Notes: generated by a model not told the origin, from the sequence alone. A DNA stretch of 6,259 bases from an uncultured archaeon (GCA_902385025.1 CABMDX010000219.1:1-6259); one strand, 5' to 3'. Positions 1-5,346 are shown, counted from the first letter of the stretch. Numbers and translations: made by a program.

Positions 1-2
1 GC

Positions 3-65
3 CAGGTTGCCGGAAGGCTGCAAGTTAGGAATGTTCTTGAATCGCATGGAGACAGAATTAAATGA
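3..65 (+). CDS. Possible 3' end of an upstream gene (C-terminal 20 residues)
   Basis: The third forward frame is open from the window edge to a TGA at 63-65 and reads QVAGRLQVRNVLESHGDRIK, a plausible charged, helical protein end. The first frame is also open, to a TAA at 79-81, with a less convincing tail (ends ELNDRKRM), so the frame choice is uncertain. Too little is present to name a family. The AT-rich sequence after 140 looks non-coding, which fits a gene ending here. Confidence 0.3.
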   Translation, partial: QVAGRLQVRNVLESHGDRIK

Positions 66-208
66 TAGAAAAAGAATGTAAAACTCTGGTGGGAGTATAT
101 AAAGTCCAAACATTCGGGACTCTACATCGTTATCGTTGACATAAAAAACAGTTTCGCTATTGTCTCTTGCATTCAGTATGATATCTATTGATACTATTTA
201 TTCTATTT

Positions 209-227
209 TGAAAGAGTTTTAAAATAG
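209..227 (+). promoter_or_regulatory. Candidate TATA/BRE promoter for the Lrp/AsnC-domain gene
   Basis: A purine-rich BRE-like stretch (GAAAGAG) runs into TTTTAAAATA. With the usual archaeal spacing of about 25 bases, transcription would start near 245-250, leaving a leader of 30-40 bases that carries the GAGGTGAT ribosome site. The rest of 82-274 is AT-rich with no credible gene. This rests on spacing and composition only. Confidence 0.3.
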
Positions 228-286
228 GCTGCACCAATAGACAATGGCTTGCAATATTTGTATGCGGAAAACATGAGGTGATGAGA

Positions 287-541
287 TTGGCTCTGGGAAT
301 TGCTATGCTCAAGGTTCTTCCGGGAAAGGAGCATGTGGTCTATCATGCTTTGAGGTGCAGAGAGGGCATTCTTTACGTATGCACTGTATTTGGCGAATAT
401 GATTTCATGCTGATTGCTCAGGCTGAAGGCCTGAACGAATTGCATTGCCTTATAAACGGCATTGATGAAATTGGTGGTGTTATCGCAACCCAGATGGTGC
501 TCATAAATCGCAATGATGAAATGCTTGCACTGGCATGCTAG
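287..541 (+). CDS. Stand-alone Lrp/AsnC ligand-binding (RAM) domain protein
   Basis: This small protein (84 residues from TTG 287; 87 if GTG 278 is used) matches the AsnC/Lrp effector-binding domain throughout. An opening beta strand (GIAMLKVLPGKE) is followed by a helix (HVVYHALRC), then the family's central signature VCTVFGEYDFMLIAQAEG, a second helix (LNELHCLINGIDEIGGV) and a final strand (IATQMVLINR). There is no helix-turn-helix, so it should not bind DNA alone. Known relatives form dimers or decamers and bind amino acids or partner with full-length Lrp proteins. The start was chosen because GAGGTGAT (275-282) is an excellent ribosome site placed 4 bases before TTG 287 but overlaps ATG 281 and GTG 278. 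ATG 305 lies too far away. The effector cannot be told from sequence, and no full-length Lrp gene is adjacent. Confidence 0.8.
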   Translation: MALGIAMLKVLPGKEHVVYHALRCREGILYVCTVFGEYDFMLIAQAEGLNELHCLINGIDEIGGVIATQMVLINRNDEMLALAC

Positions 542-862
542 GCGATTAGCCCGTGTCTAACAGATCTATACCTCTATTGTCCTCGTCGATTGTATTTGGA
601 AAAGAAATATAGCCGAGCCAGGCGAATTACATATCTGAGGGCACTCTGCCCTCAACGGCACCAAAAACAACCATCCTGGCCTCCTTGGTGAGGACTGCCT
701 GTGATTTCTGCAAGGTGCCGCATTGGCCTGGCAGATTTGCCTTTCGAGCTAAAGCGCTTGTCAGGAATCCTGGCTTTCTATCTCTCGAGGCCCTGCCAGA
801 ATCCCCTAATTGCCATCTACTCAAAATAGATATCGTTTTGCCAATATCATAGTGGTCGTATC
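542..862. other. Gene-free spacer with GC-rich inverted repeats
   Basis: This 321-base spacer lies between two convergent genes. Open frames here lack ribosome sites and family resemblance. It holds a 6-bp hairpin (637-642 with 648-653, loop ACTCT), a 7-bp inverted repeat (656-662 with 714-720) and a nested pair (728-734 with 793-799, enclosing 744-748 with 784-788 and the small hairpin CAGG-AAT-CCTG at 762-772). Inverted repeats of 6-7 bp are expected by chance at this density, so no RNA gene is called. The segment could serve as a transcription-termination zone for both flanking genes, but no strong T tract was found. Confidence 0.4.
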
Positions 863-1372
863 TTATCTCTGTGGAGTTGGAAACCTGTCTGATCGGACTT
901 CTTGCCCAATCCCGGCTGCAAAGTTATCCATGACCTTTTCCAGGAGGCTGTGAATCTTCGGCACCTCATTTGCCCTGAGGTCCGAAGGCATTAACGGCAG
1001 AGCGATCATCACAGCGGCATCCGTTTGTATAGAGGCTATCGGACTCCTAATGCGCCTTGCTCTCTCTATCTCACTGCGAATGTCTGCAATACTGCGAAGC
1101 ATAGCCTTCAGCTCTTCTTTGCCCTGTGATGGTGCTTCGTTCCTGGAGTTCATCTCCCAGGCATTCAGGACCGCATAGGCCAAATCGGCACCAAGGCCCT
1201 CAGGAATATTGACTGTCTTAATCAGGTCCAATATCATGCCAAGTTTAAGGGATCTGACATCCCCCACTCTTGCCGCCAGCCCCTCTCGATCCAGGACTGC
1301 TTCATAGTATTCGAGAAGGCCAAGCAGATTTTCTCCATTTTGGGGGCTTTCACAGCCAATTGCTTCAGACAT
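863..1372 (-). CDS. Hypothetical helical cytoplasmic protein, 169 residues
   Basis: I do not recognise this protein. The start is ATG at 1370-1372, chosen because a GGAGG ribosome site (1379-1383) sits 6 bases before it; an upstream ATG at 1408 has no such site. The product begins MSEAIGCESPQNGENLLGLL and has no signal peptide or membrane segment. It appears mainly helical. Around residues 95-120, EELKAMLRSIADIRSEIERA is amphipathic and could form a coiled coil, and the segment after it (PIASIQTDAAVMIALPLMP) is more hydrophobic. One cysteine and no metal or nucleotide motif are visible. Codon use and the ribosome site make it a credible gene. It may be translationally coupled to the small upstream ORF at 1365-1595, which its first codons overlap by 8 bases. 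Confidence 0.7.
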   Translation of the reverse strand: MSEAIGCESPQNGENLLGLLEYYEAVLDREGLAARVGDVRSLKLGMILDLIKTVNIPEGLGADLAYAVLNAWEMNSRNEAPSQGKEELKAMLRSIADIRSEIERARRIRSPIASIQTDAAVMIALPLMPSDLRANEVPKIHSLLEKVMDNFAAGIGQEVRSDRFPTPQR

Positions 1373-1439
1373 CCTTTTCCTCCAAATTCCAAAAATTATA
1401 TTTATCAATCACACATGTTAGATGCTCAATTGCTTCAGA
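1357..1439. repeat. 13-bp direct repeat around the start of the 863-1372 gene
   Basis: CAATTGCTTCAGA occurs at 1357-1369, covering the first codons of the helical protein gene (SEAI), and again at 1427-1439, 70 bases upstream. On the reverse strand both copies can be read as SEAI, but in different frames. A short local duplication or chance are both possible. Confidence 0.5.
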
Positions 1440-1595
1440 AAATATGAAAAATATCATGGATATAGGATGCAAATATCGAAAGAATCCCAAAAAACATGCG
1501 ATGGTTGCGGACGAAGACGCATCTCCTCTCAAAAATTGAAATCCATTGGGAGAATCTTCCATGTTGCCCTTCTTTTGAGTCAAAACGTTTAACAC
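1365..1595 (-). CDS. Candidate small hydrophobic protein overlapping the next gene
   Basis: This is an open frame of 76 codons from GTG 1593-1595 (65 from ATG 1560-1562). Its end, NFWNLEEKDV, overlaps the start of the 863-1372 gene by 8 bases, an arrangement typical of translationally coupled genes. The middle is hydrophobic (ATIACFLGFF, then PISMIFFIFSEAIEHL), compatible with one or two membrane segments. Against it: there is no good ribosome site at either start, no recognised family, and a location in a spacer where chance frames are common. For it: a TATA-like box at 1617-1628 on this strand would place the transcript start close to 1595, so a leaderless GTG start is possible. Confidence 0.25.
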   Translation of the reverse strand: MLNVLTQKKGNMEDSPNGFQFLRGDASSSATIACFLGFFRYLHPISMIFFIFSEAIEHLTCVIDKYNFWNLEEKDV

Positions 1596-1616
1596 GTTTT
1601 TGTATTCGAATTAATC

Positions 1617-1628
1617 AGATATATGTCT
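1617..1628 (-). promoter_or_regulatory. Candidate TATA box upstream of the 1365-1595 / 863-1372 pair
   Basis: Read on the reverse strand, AAGACATATATCTG is a TATA-like element. Transcription about 25 bases on would begin near 1595-1600. That would give either a leaderless start for the small ORF or a leader of about 220 bases for the helical protein gene. This is inference from spacing. Confidence 0.25.
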
Positions 1629-1681
1629 TGTCTTATTAATCTATATGCATCTATTTTGTGAATAGGATCTATATATTTTTG

Positions 1682-1822
1682 GAACATTTGCTATGTTCAT
1701 GGCGCATCTTCAAATACAGTCCTTCTTTGAAGTGCCATAAAAAAGGATTATAATTGGTTGATGCCGGAGATATCGCTCGATGGAGGCAGAGGATACCTGC
1801 CAGCATCAACCGCTCTTTTTTT
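1682..1822 (+). ncRNA. Candidate structured RNA: three hairpins plus T7 tract
   Basis: Three hairpins follow closely in an otherwise empty spacer. H1 is GAACAT (1682-1687), loop TTGCT, ATGTTC (1693-1698). H2 abuts it: ATGGC (1699-1703) pairs with GCCAT (1734-1738), and inside, CTTCAAA (1708-1714) pairs with TTTGAAG (1726-1732) around an 11-base loop. H3 is GGTTGATGC (1756-1764) with GCATCAACC (1803-1811), enclosing a second stem GGCAG/CTGCC (1785-1789 with 1797-1801). Seven Ts follow at 1816-1822. TATA-like boxes lie upstream on this strand (CTATATGC near 1641-1648; CTATATATTTTT at 1669-1680), the first placed for a start just before H1. H2 with its 12 pairs and H3 are hard to explain by chance. 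It may instead be the 3' region of the gene on the other strand. No known RNA family is recognised. Confidence 0.4.
1739..1811 (-). terminator. Probable terminator of the 1853-2860 gene
   Basis: Transcription of the leftward secreted-protein gene, whose TGA is at 1853-1855, meets the 9-bp stem 1803-1811/1756-1764 and then a run of six Ts on the reverse strand (1739-1744). A stem plus T tract just past a stop codon suggests a terminator. Since T7 also follows the stem on the forward strand, it may act in both directions. Confidence 0.45.
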
Positions 1823-1852
1823 ATCATCACGATAAACAGGCACCATGCGCAG

Positions 1853-2860
1853 TCAGTAGCTTCTTGGGAACTGAGCCTGAGTGGGTGCCTTGAAGCAGGT
1901 GCAGTCGAAGATGCCCTTCGTGCTCTTCCCAAGGTATCCCTGATCTTTCGAGGTCATGCTGCTAAATCCTCCATAACAACAGGGCAGCCAATCATCACTT
2001 GATTGCTTCAAGTAGTAAGGCACGTCAAGTGTGATGTTCCTCTCGATGTGATAGGTTCCGAAGAAATCCTCATCGATGTCTATGGACGGTTCCTTCCAGC
2101 CGACTGTAAACAGCACATCATCGCCCGTCAGTCCGGTTCTTCCAAGAACATAAGAAAACTCCTTGCCTGCTTTCAAAACTCCGATATGTGCCTTTCCATC
2201 AGTCACATCTTCATTTATGTTCATTTTGGTGTACCCATCGCCTTTCTTCTCAGGGTCATAGGTGTAGTTGAATACCTCTTTGGCAGTAATCTCCAATTCC
2301 TTATTCAGGGCGTGAGCATATTCAACCTCATGGTGCATGCTGGTACCCGCGCGATAGTTCCGAGCCCAGGTCTTCTCCTTGAGCAAGGAGCTGTAATCAA
2401 GCGGGCTTGCAGCATAGTAGCCGTTTCCAACTGCAATTCTCATAGGTGCATAGGTCATGACGTTATCTTCCTTGAACTGGATGCAGTTCTGGTCGAAATC
2501 ATTGTAGTCGGAATAGGCATTATGCGTCCTGCGGGACAAATTCTGATATGTTAAAACGGCCTCATTATTTATGGAACCGCTACCATGTGCATAGTTCTTC
2601 AGCTCGACATTCCCTGCTTGTGCATACATATAGTTCATGGAGTAGCCGTTACCCTGCGTATTTGCCTCATAGCTGAACGATGTATTCTCCTCCTCAAATC
2701 CAATTGGGTTTGAAGCAGTCGCGGGCCATATCGGAGATGCCGCCTTGCATCCCCCTGCGAGCGTGATTAGAATCAGCGCAATCGATATTGTCAATAGTGC
2801 CTTTTTCAGATCAATCGGCCCGGAAAAGGCAGATAGTTTTTCTCCAATCCAATTTGTCAC
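1853..2860 (-). CDS. Secreted or lipid-anchored protein of unknown function, 335 residues
   Basis: The start is GTG 2858-2860, supported by AGGTGAT (2866-2872) 5 bases upstream. Residues 19-37 form a signal sequence with a KK n-region and a strongly hydrophobic core (ALLTISIALILITLAGG), followed by Cys38. The LAGGC context resembles a lipobox, though position -3 is Ala rather than the usual Leu, so anchoring is likely but not certain. The n-region is unusually long (about 18 residues). The mature part is rich in Asn, Tyr, Gly and acidic residues, probably beta-strand rich, with several N-glycosylation sequons (NTS 59-61, NLS 107-109, NYT 198-200, NIT 275-277). Cysteines cluster near the end: Cys294-Cys295 in DWLPCCYGG and Cys320-x-Cys322 in FDCTCFKAP, which could form disulfides or bind metal. 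I recall similar archaeal secreted proteins but can assign no function. The gene is divergent from the first pstS. Confidence 0.8.
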   Translation of the reverse strand: MTNWIGEKLSAFSGPIDLKKALLTISIALILITLAGGCKAASPIWPATASNPIGFEEENTSFSYEANTQGNGYSMNYMYAQAGNVELKNYAHGSGSINNEAVLTYQNLSRRTHNAYSDYNDFDQNCIQFKEDNVMTYAPMRIAVGNGYYAASPLDYSSLLKEKTWARNYRAGTSMHHEVEYAHALNKELEITAKEVFNYTYDPEKKGDGYTKMNINEDVTDGKAHIGVLKAGKEFSYVLGRTGLTGDDVLFTVGWKEPSIDIDEDFFGTYHIERNITLDVPYYLKQSSDDWLPCCYGGFSSMTSKDQGYLGKSTKGIFDCTCFKAPTQAQFPRSY

Positions 2861-2904
2861 CCTACATCACCTGAGTCCAATAGCTGGGCCAATGCAGCAT
2901 ACTC

Positions 2905-2920
2905 AAATATATATAAATTA
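2905..2920 (-). promoter_or_regulatory. Candidate TATA box for the secreted-protein gene
   Basis: On the reverse strand, TAATTTATATATATTT is a strong TATA-like element preceded by the purine-rich AAAGA. A start about 25 bases on (near 2887) leaves a leader of roughly 27 bases containing the AGGTGAT ribosome site, a conventional archaeal layout. Confidence 0.45.
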
Positions 2921-2971
2921 TCTTTATAGAAAATTGATTGAATATACCATTCGTGTTCATACGGTCGACCA

Positions 2972-3038
2972 ATTACATATTAGCGCATTACAACGAATAT
3001 TGTCTTCTATTTTTTCTATTTCGCAAAAGATTACATAT
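2972..3038 (+). promoter_or_regulatory. Candidate promoter elements for the first pstS
   Basis: ATTACATAT occurs twice, at 2972-2980 and 3030-3038. The second is preceded by CAAAAG, a BRE-like purine run, but would leave a leader of under 12 bases. The first would start transcription near 3005 with a leader of about 65 bases. Which is used cannot be decided from sequence. The 2861-3069 spacer therefore serves divergent genes and holds no credible ORF. Confidence 0.25.
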
Positions 3039-3069
3039 GTTGTCGGCCCCTGGATGCGGCGGTGGTATT

Positions 3070-3891
3070 ATGATAAAATTAGCGACTGTATTATGTCTTG
3101 CCCTCATTATAGGGTCGGTCGCCACAGCCTCTGCTGCAGAGAAGATAACAGTCACAGGATCAACGACTGTTTTGCCCCTGGCAGAAGCTGAGGCTGAAGC
3201 GTATAACGGTCAGCAGACAGATTGTCAGATAACGGTCACTGGCGGAGGAACAGGCGCAGGTATCACTGCTGCAGGTGAAGGCAGAGCTGATATTGCCATG
3301 GCTTCCAGAGAGATCAAAGACTCGGAGAGAAGCAAATACAGCAAGAACAACTTTCAGCAATTTTTCATCGGCTATGATGGCATCTGTATTGTTGTCAGCA
3401 AATCCATTTATGATGCGGGTGTCAAAGCCATCACGAAAGAACAGCTCAAGAATATCTATGCCGGAAAGATCAAGAATTGGAAAGAACTCAATGGTCCTGA
3501 TAAGGATATTTACGTAGTCGCCAGAGAAGATGGATCGGGGACCAGAGATACTTTCAATGAGCTGGTTATGGGCTCTACTACAACCGAAACTCCGGGGGTA
3601 AGCACTGTTGCCCAGGGCAACTCCGAAGTCAAGACTGCAGTAACTGGTAGCGATAAGGCAATTGGCTATGTTGGCTTCAGTTATGCTAAGGGCGGGGACT
3701 TGGGTGTATTGAAGTATGAAGACGTTATGCCCGCCGTGGAAAACATAAAGAGCGGTTCTTATCCACTGAATCGGCACCTTTACTTCTATACCTGGGGGCA
3801 GCCCACCCCATGTGCTCAAAAGTTCATTGATTTCGTTTTGAGCACGCCAGGGCAGAAGATAGCTGAGGAAAATGGATTCATACCATTATAA
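3070..3891 (+). CDS. pstS: PstS-type phosphate ABC transporter substrate-binding protein (copy 1)
   Basis: This is an extracytoplasmic binding protein that would capture phosphate for a PstCAB-type importer. The 273 residues begin with an export signal (MIKLATVLCLALIIGSVATA; cleavage likely near residues 21-24), with no lipobox. Family motifs are GSTTVLPL (30-37), GGGTG (58-62), MASRE (77-81), NWKELNGPD (136-144), the anion-binding loop GSGTRDTF (155-162), KAIGYVGFSYA (196-206) and the C-terminal NRHLYFYTWG. The position corresponding to the ligand Asp of E. coli PstS appears to be Arg80, as I recall for many archaeal and Gram-positive-type homologues. ATG 3070 was chosen over an in-frame ATG at 2938 because it gives a clean signal peptide and follows GGTGGT (3061-3066); the ribosome site is imperfect. 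Compared with copy 2 it has extra cysteines (52, 106, 248). No transporter subunit genes are adjacent. Confidence 0.93.
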   Translation: MIKLATVLCLALIIGSVATASAAEKITVTGSTTVLPLAEAEAEAYNGQQTDCQITVTGGGTGAGITAAGEGRADIAMASREIKDSERSKYSKNNFQQFFIGYDGICIVVSKSIYDAGVKAITKEQLKNIYAGKIKNWKELNGPDKDIYVVAREDGSGTRDTFNELVMGSTTTETPGVSTVAQGNSEVKTAVTGSDKAIGYVGFSYAKGGDLGVLKYEDVMPAVENIKSGSYPLNRHLYFYTWGQPTPCAQKFIDFVLSTPGQKIAEENGFIPL

Positions 3892-3910
3892 AGCGCCTGA
3901 ATTCTTATAT

Positions 3911-3926
3911 ATCTCACACTTTTTTT
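3911..3926 (+). terminator. T-tract terminator after first pstS
   Basis: Seven Ts at 3920-3926 lie about 30 bases past the TAA (3889-3891). Archaeal transcription commonly ends at such T runs without a stem. It suggests the two pstS genes form separate transcripts. Confidence 0.45.
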
Positions 3927-3951
3927 GTATAAAAAATGTCTTTTAGAATGA

Positions 3952-4030
3952 AGACTATAGATTATATACCTAATTGGGTTGTATTGTGTATATGCCTTGA
4001 TGTATAGTCTATTTTGGTTAGCTATACATA
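3952..4030 (+). promoter_or_regulatory. Promoter region of second pstS with an 8-bp inverted repeat
   Basis: Several TATA-like boxes are present: GATTATATACC near 3960-3970, GTGTATATGCC near 3987-3997, and GCTATACATACC at 4021-4032. AGACTATA (3952-3959) and TATAGTCT (4003-4010) form an inverted repeat flanking the first two boxes, a layout that could hold a regulator binding across the promoter. No known phosphate-responsive operator is recognised in this sequence. Confidence 0.3.
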
Positions 4031-4035
4031 CCCCA

Positions 4036-4058
4036 TCACCCGTTCATCCGTCCGGTGA
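4036..4058 (+). promoter_or_regulatory. Possible hairpin masking the ribosome site of second pstS
   Basis: TCACC (4036-4040) can pair perfectly with GGTGA (4054-4058), which is the ribosome site for TTG 4065. An inner CG/CG pairing (4041-4042 with 4049-4050) can extend the stem. The pairing would hide the site. It is a 5-bp stem only, so chance is not excluded. Confidence 0.25.
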
Positions 4059-4064
4059 ATTCAA

Positions 4065-4889
4065 TTGAGGAAGCTCTTTAGTGCTCTATTGATTGCCCTG
4101 ATTGTAGGGGCAATTGGCACCTCGATGGTGATGGCAAAGGAGACTGTCAGAGTCTCTGGATCAACTACGGTCTTGCCTCTGGCTGAAGCTGGTGCAGAGG
4201 CATTTAATGGTGAGCAGTCTGGCTATCAGGTGCTCGTAACCGGTGGCGGAACTGGCGTGGGAATCAAGAATGCTGCCGAGGGCAACTCGGAGATCGGCAT
4301 GGCCTCTCGTGAGGTTACAGCAGGTGAGCAGAGTCAGTTCGGCGACAAGTTCAAGGAGAATGTAATCGGCTACGACGGCATAGTAGTCGCTGTGAGCAAG
4401 CAGATCTACGATTCCGGCGTGAAATCCCTCACCAAGGATCAGGTCAAGAAGATTTATTCAGGAGAGATCACGAACTGGAAGGAGCTTAATGGTCCGGATA
4501 GTGAGATATTGGTCATTGCCCGGGAGCAGGGCTCCGGCACCCGTGATACCTTCAATGAAGACATCATGGGCGATAAGGGCGCTGAAACCCCAGGCGTCAA
4601 TACTGTGGGCAGCAGCAATGCCGAGATAAGAACGGCAATAACCGGCAGCAACAAAGCCATAGGCTATCTTGGATTCAGCTATGCAGAGGATGGCTCTGTT
4701 GGCGTCATAACTCTGGATGGCGTCAAGCCTTCGACCGAAACCATAAAGGATGGCAGCTATGAGCTCAACCGCAAGCTGTATTTCTACACCTTCGGCGATG
4801 CCAAGGCTGGCGCAAAGGCATTTATAGATTTCATGGTTGGGCCGAAAGGCCAGAAGGTCGCTGAGGAGAACGGTTTCGTACCTCTTTAG
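4065..4889 (+). CDS. pstS: PstS-type phosphate ABC transporter substrate-binding protein (copy 2)
   Basis: This is the second phosphate-binding protein in the same orientation, 274 residues and about 60% identical to copy 1 by eye alignment, so a tandem duplication is likely. TTG 4065 is the start because GGTGA (4054-4058) lies 6 bases upstream and the signal peptide begins at once (MRKLFSALLIALIVGAIGTS, cleavage likely after MVMA at 24). Motifs match copy 1: GSTTVLPL (32-39), GGGTG (60-64), MASRE (79-83), NWKELNGPD (137-145), GSGTRDTF (157-164), AIGYLGFSYA and NRKLYFYTFG. It has no cysteine, unlike copy 1. The copies differ most in the surface segment after MASRE (here VTAGEQSQFGDKFKENV) and just before the C-terminal helix. 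It is separately bounded by its own promoter region and a T-rich terminator. Two copies may serve different affinities or growth conditions; this is inference. Confidence 0.93.
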   Translation: MRKLFSALLIALIVGAIGTSMVMAKETVRVSGSTTVLPLAEAGAEAFNGEQSGYQVLVTGGGTGVGIKNAAEGNSEIGMASREVTAGEQSQFGDKFKENVIGYDGIVVAVSKQIYDSGVKSLTKDQVKKIYSGEITNWKELNGPDSEILVIAREQGSGTRDTFNEDIMGDKGAETPGVNTVGSSNAEIRTAITGSNKAIGYLGFSYAEDGSVGVITLDGVKPSTETIKDGSYELNRKLYFYTFGDAKAGAKAFIDFMVGPKGQKVAEENGFVPL

Positions 4890-4900
4890 ATTGACCATAT

Positions 4901-4920
4901 TTCCTTTTTGTCTTTTTTTC
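4901..4920 (+). terminator. T-rich terminator after second pstS
   Basis: T5 (4905-4909) and T7 (4913-4919) follow the TAG (4887-4889) within 30 bases, a typical archaeal terminator. No stem is apparent. Confidence 0.55.
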
Positions 4921-5159
4921 TCAAACCTGGCATTCTGATGGGCGGAGACCACTCAACAGGCTGTAAATAGCGATATCAGGTCTCGATCTTTTTATGGTCT
5001 TATTTTCAGAGCATATCTTTGATTATCTGTGCTCTTTCGAACAAATCCTTCGCACCGATCTCTATCGATTCCCTGCCAGACCGTACAGCTCAATAAGTCT
5101 ATTTTCCTGCCATATTGTATTTGCCAAATGAATATATTTACCTTCCATCTAAAGTCTGT

Positions 5160-5262
5160 TGGGCAGCCTGGAGGCCCCTCGGACAAGCAGGCCTCCATGA
5201 CTTTGAGAATCGTTGGATCTCCTTTCGGGCCACACCACTCGGCCCTCACTCTGGGCTGCCCA
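5160..5262. ncRNA. Candidate folded element closed by a 9-bp stem
   Basis: TGGGCAGCC (5160-5168) pairs with GGCTGCCCA (5254-5262). Inside, GGAGGCC (5170-5176) pairs with GGCCTCC (5190-5196), GAGA with TCTC (near 5206-5222), and GGGCC (5227-5231) with GGCCC (5241-5245). Together these give a three-arm junction closed by the outer stem. The strand cannot be decided. It is not a tRNA (no T-loop signature), and no known family is recognised. A 9-bp inverted repeat alone is only moderately unlikely in a spacer this long, so confidence is low. Confidence 0.25.
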
Positions 5263-5328
5263 TTAAAGGATGCTGGCATTCTGCCCTCCGATACACTCCA
5301 TCTGGAATTATTAGCCCTTCATGGGCAA

Positions 5329-5346
5329 GGGTAGTGCCAGCTACCC
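5329..5346. repeat. Perfect 6-bp hairpin GGGTAG-TGCCAG-CTACCC
   Basis: GGGTAG (5329-5334) and CTACCC (5341-5346) pair around a 6-base loop. A weaker GCCC/GGGC stem (5314-5317 with 5323-5326) lies just before, and the palindrome AACTATATAGTT just after. No gene ends nearby on the forward strand, so a terminator role is unclear. Confidence 0.4.

Noticed and set aside
62..139. 25-codon ORF starting at an ATGA overlap with the upstream frame
   Set aside because: Very short, no ribosome site of its own and no family resemblance; the overlap is probably accidental.
627..824. 65-residue reverse-strand ORF
   Set aside because: No ribosome site and an Arg/Ala/Gly-rich composition typical of chance frames through GC-rich spacer sequence.
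2003..2554. 183-residue forward ORF
   Set aside because: It lies wholly opposite the secreted-protein gene, which has a signal peptide and ribosome site; this frame is its shadow.
626..3038. ATTACATAT at 626-634, 2972-2980 and 3030-3038 as a regulatory repeat
   Set aside because: A 9-base AT-rich word recurs by chance at this frequency, and the 626 copy is not near a promoter.
2938..3069. 44-residue N-terminal extension of the first PstS
   Set aside because: It would bury the signal peptide inside the protein; ATG 3070 gives a normal signal and a ribosome site.
3160..3819. 219-residue reverse ORF
   Set aside because: Antisense to the first pstS, whose motifs are unmistakable.
4458..4952. 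164-residue reverse ORF
   Set aside because: Antisense shadow of the second pstS; no family resemblance.
4992..5279. 95-residue reverse ORF reading GQPRVRAEWCGPKGDPTILK in its first third
   Set aside because: The first part looks protein-like, but there is no ribosome site, the rest is unconvincing, and the same bases form inverted repeats. A relic gene cannot be excluded.
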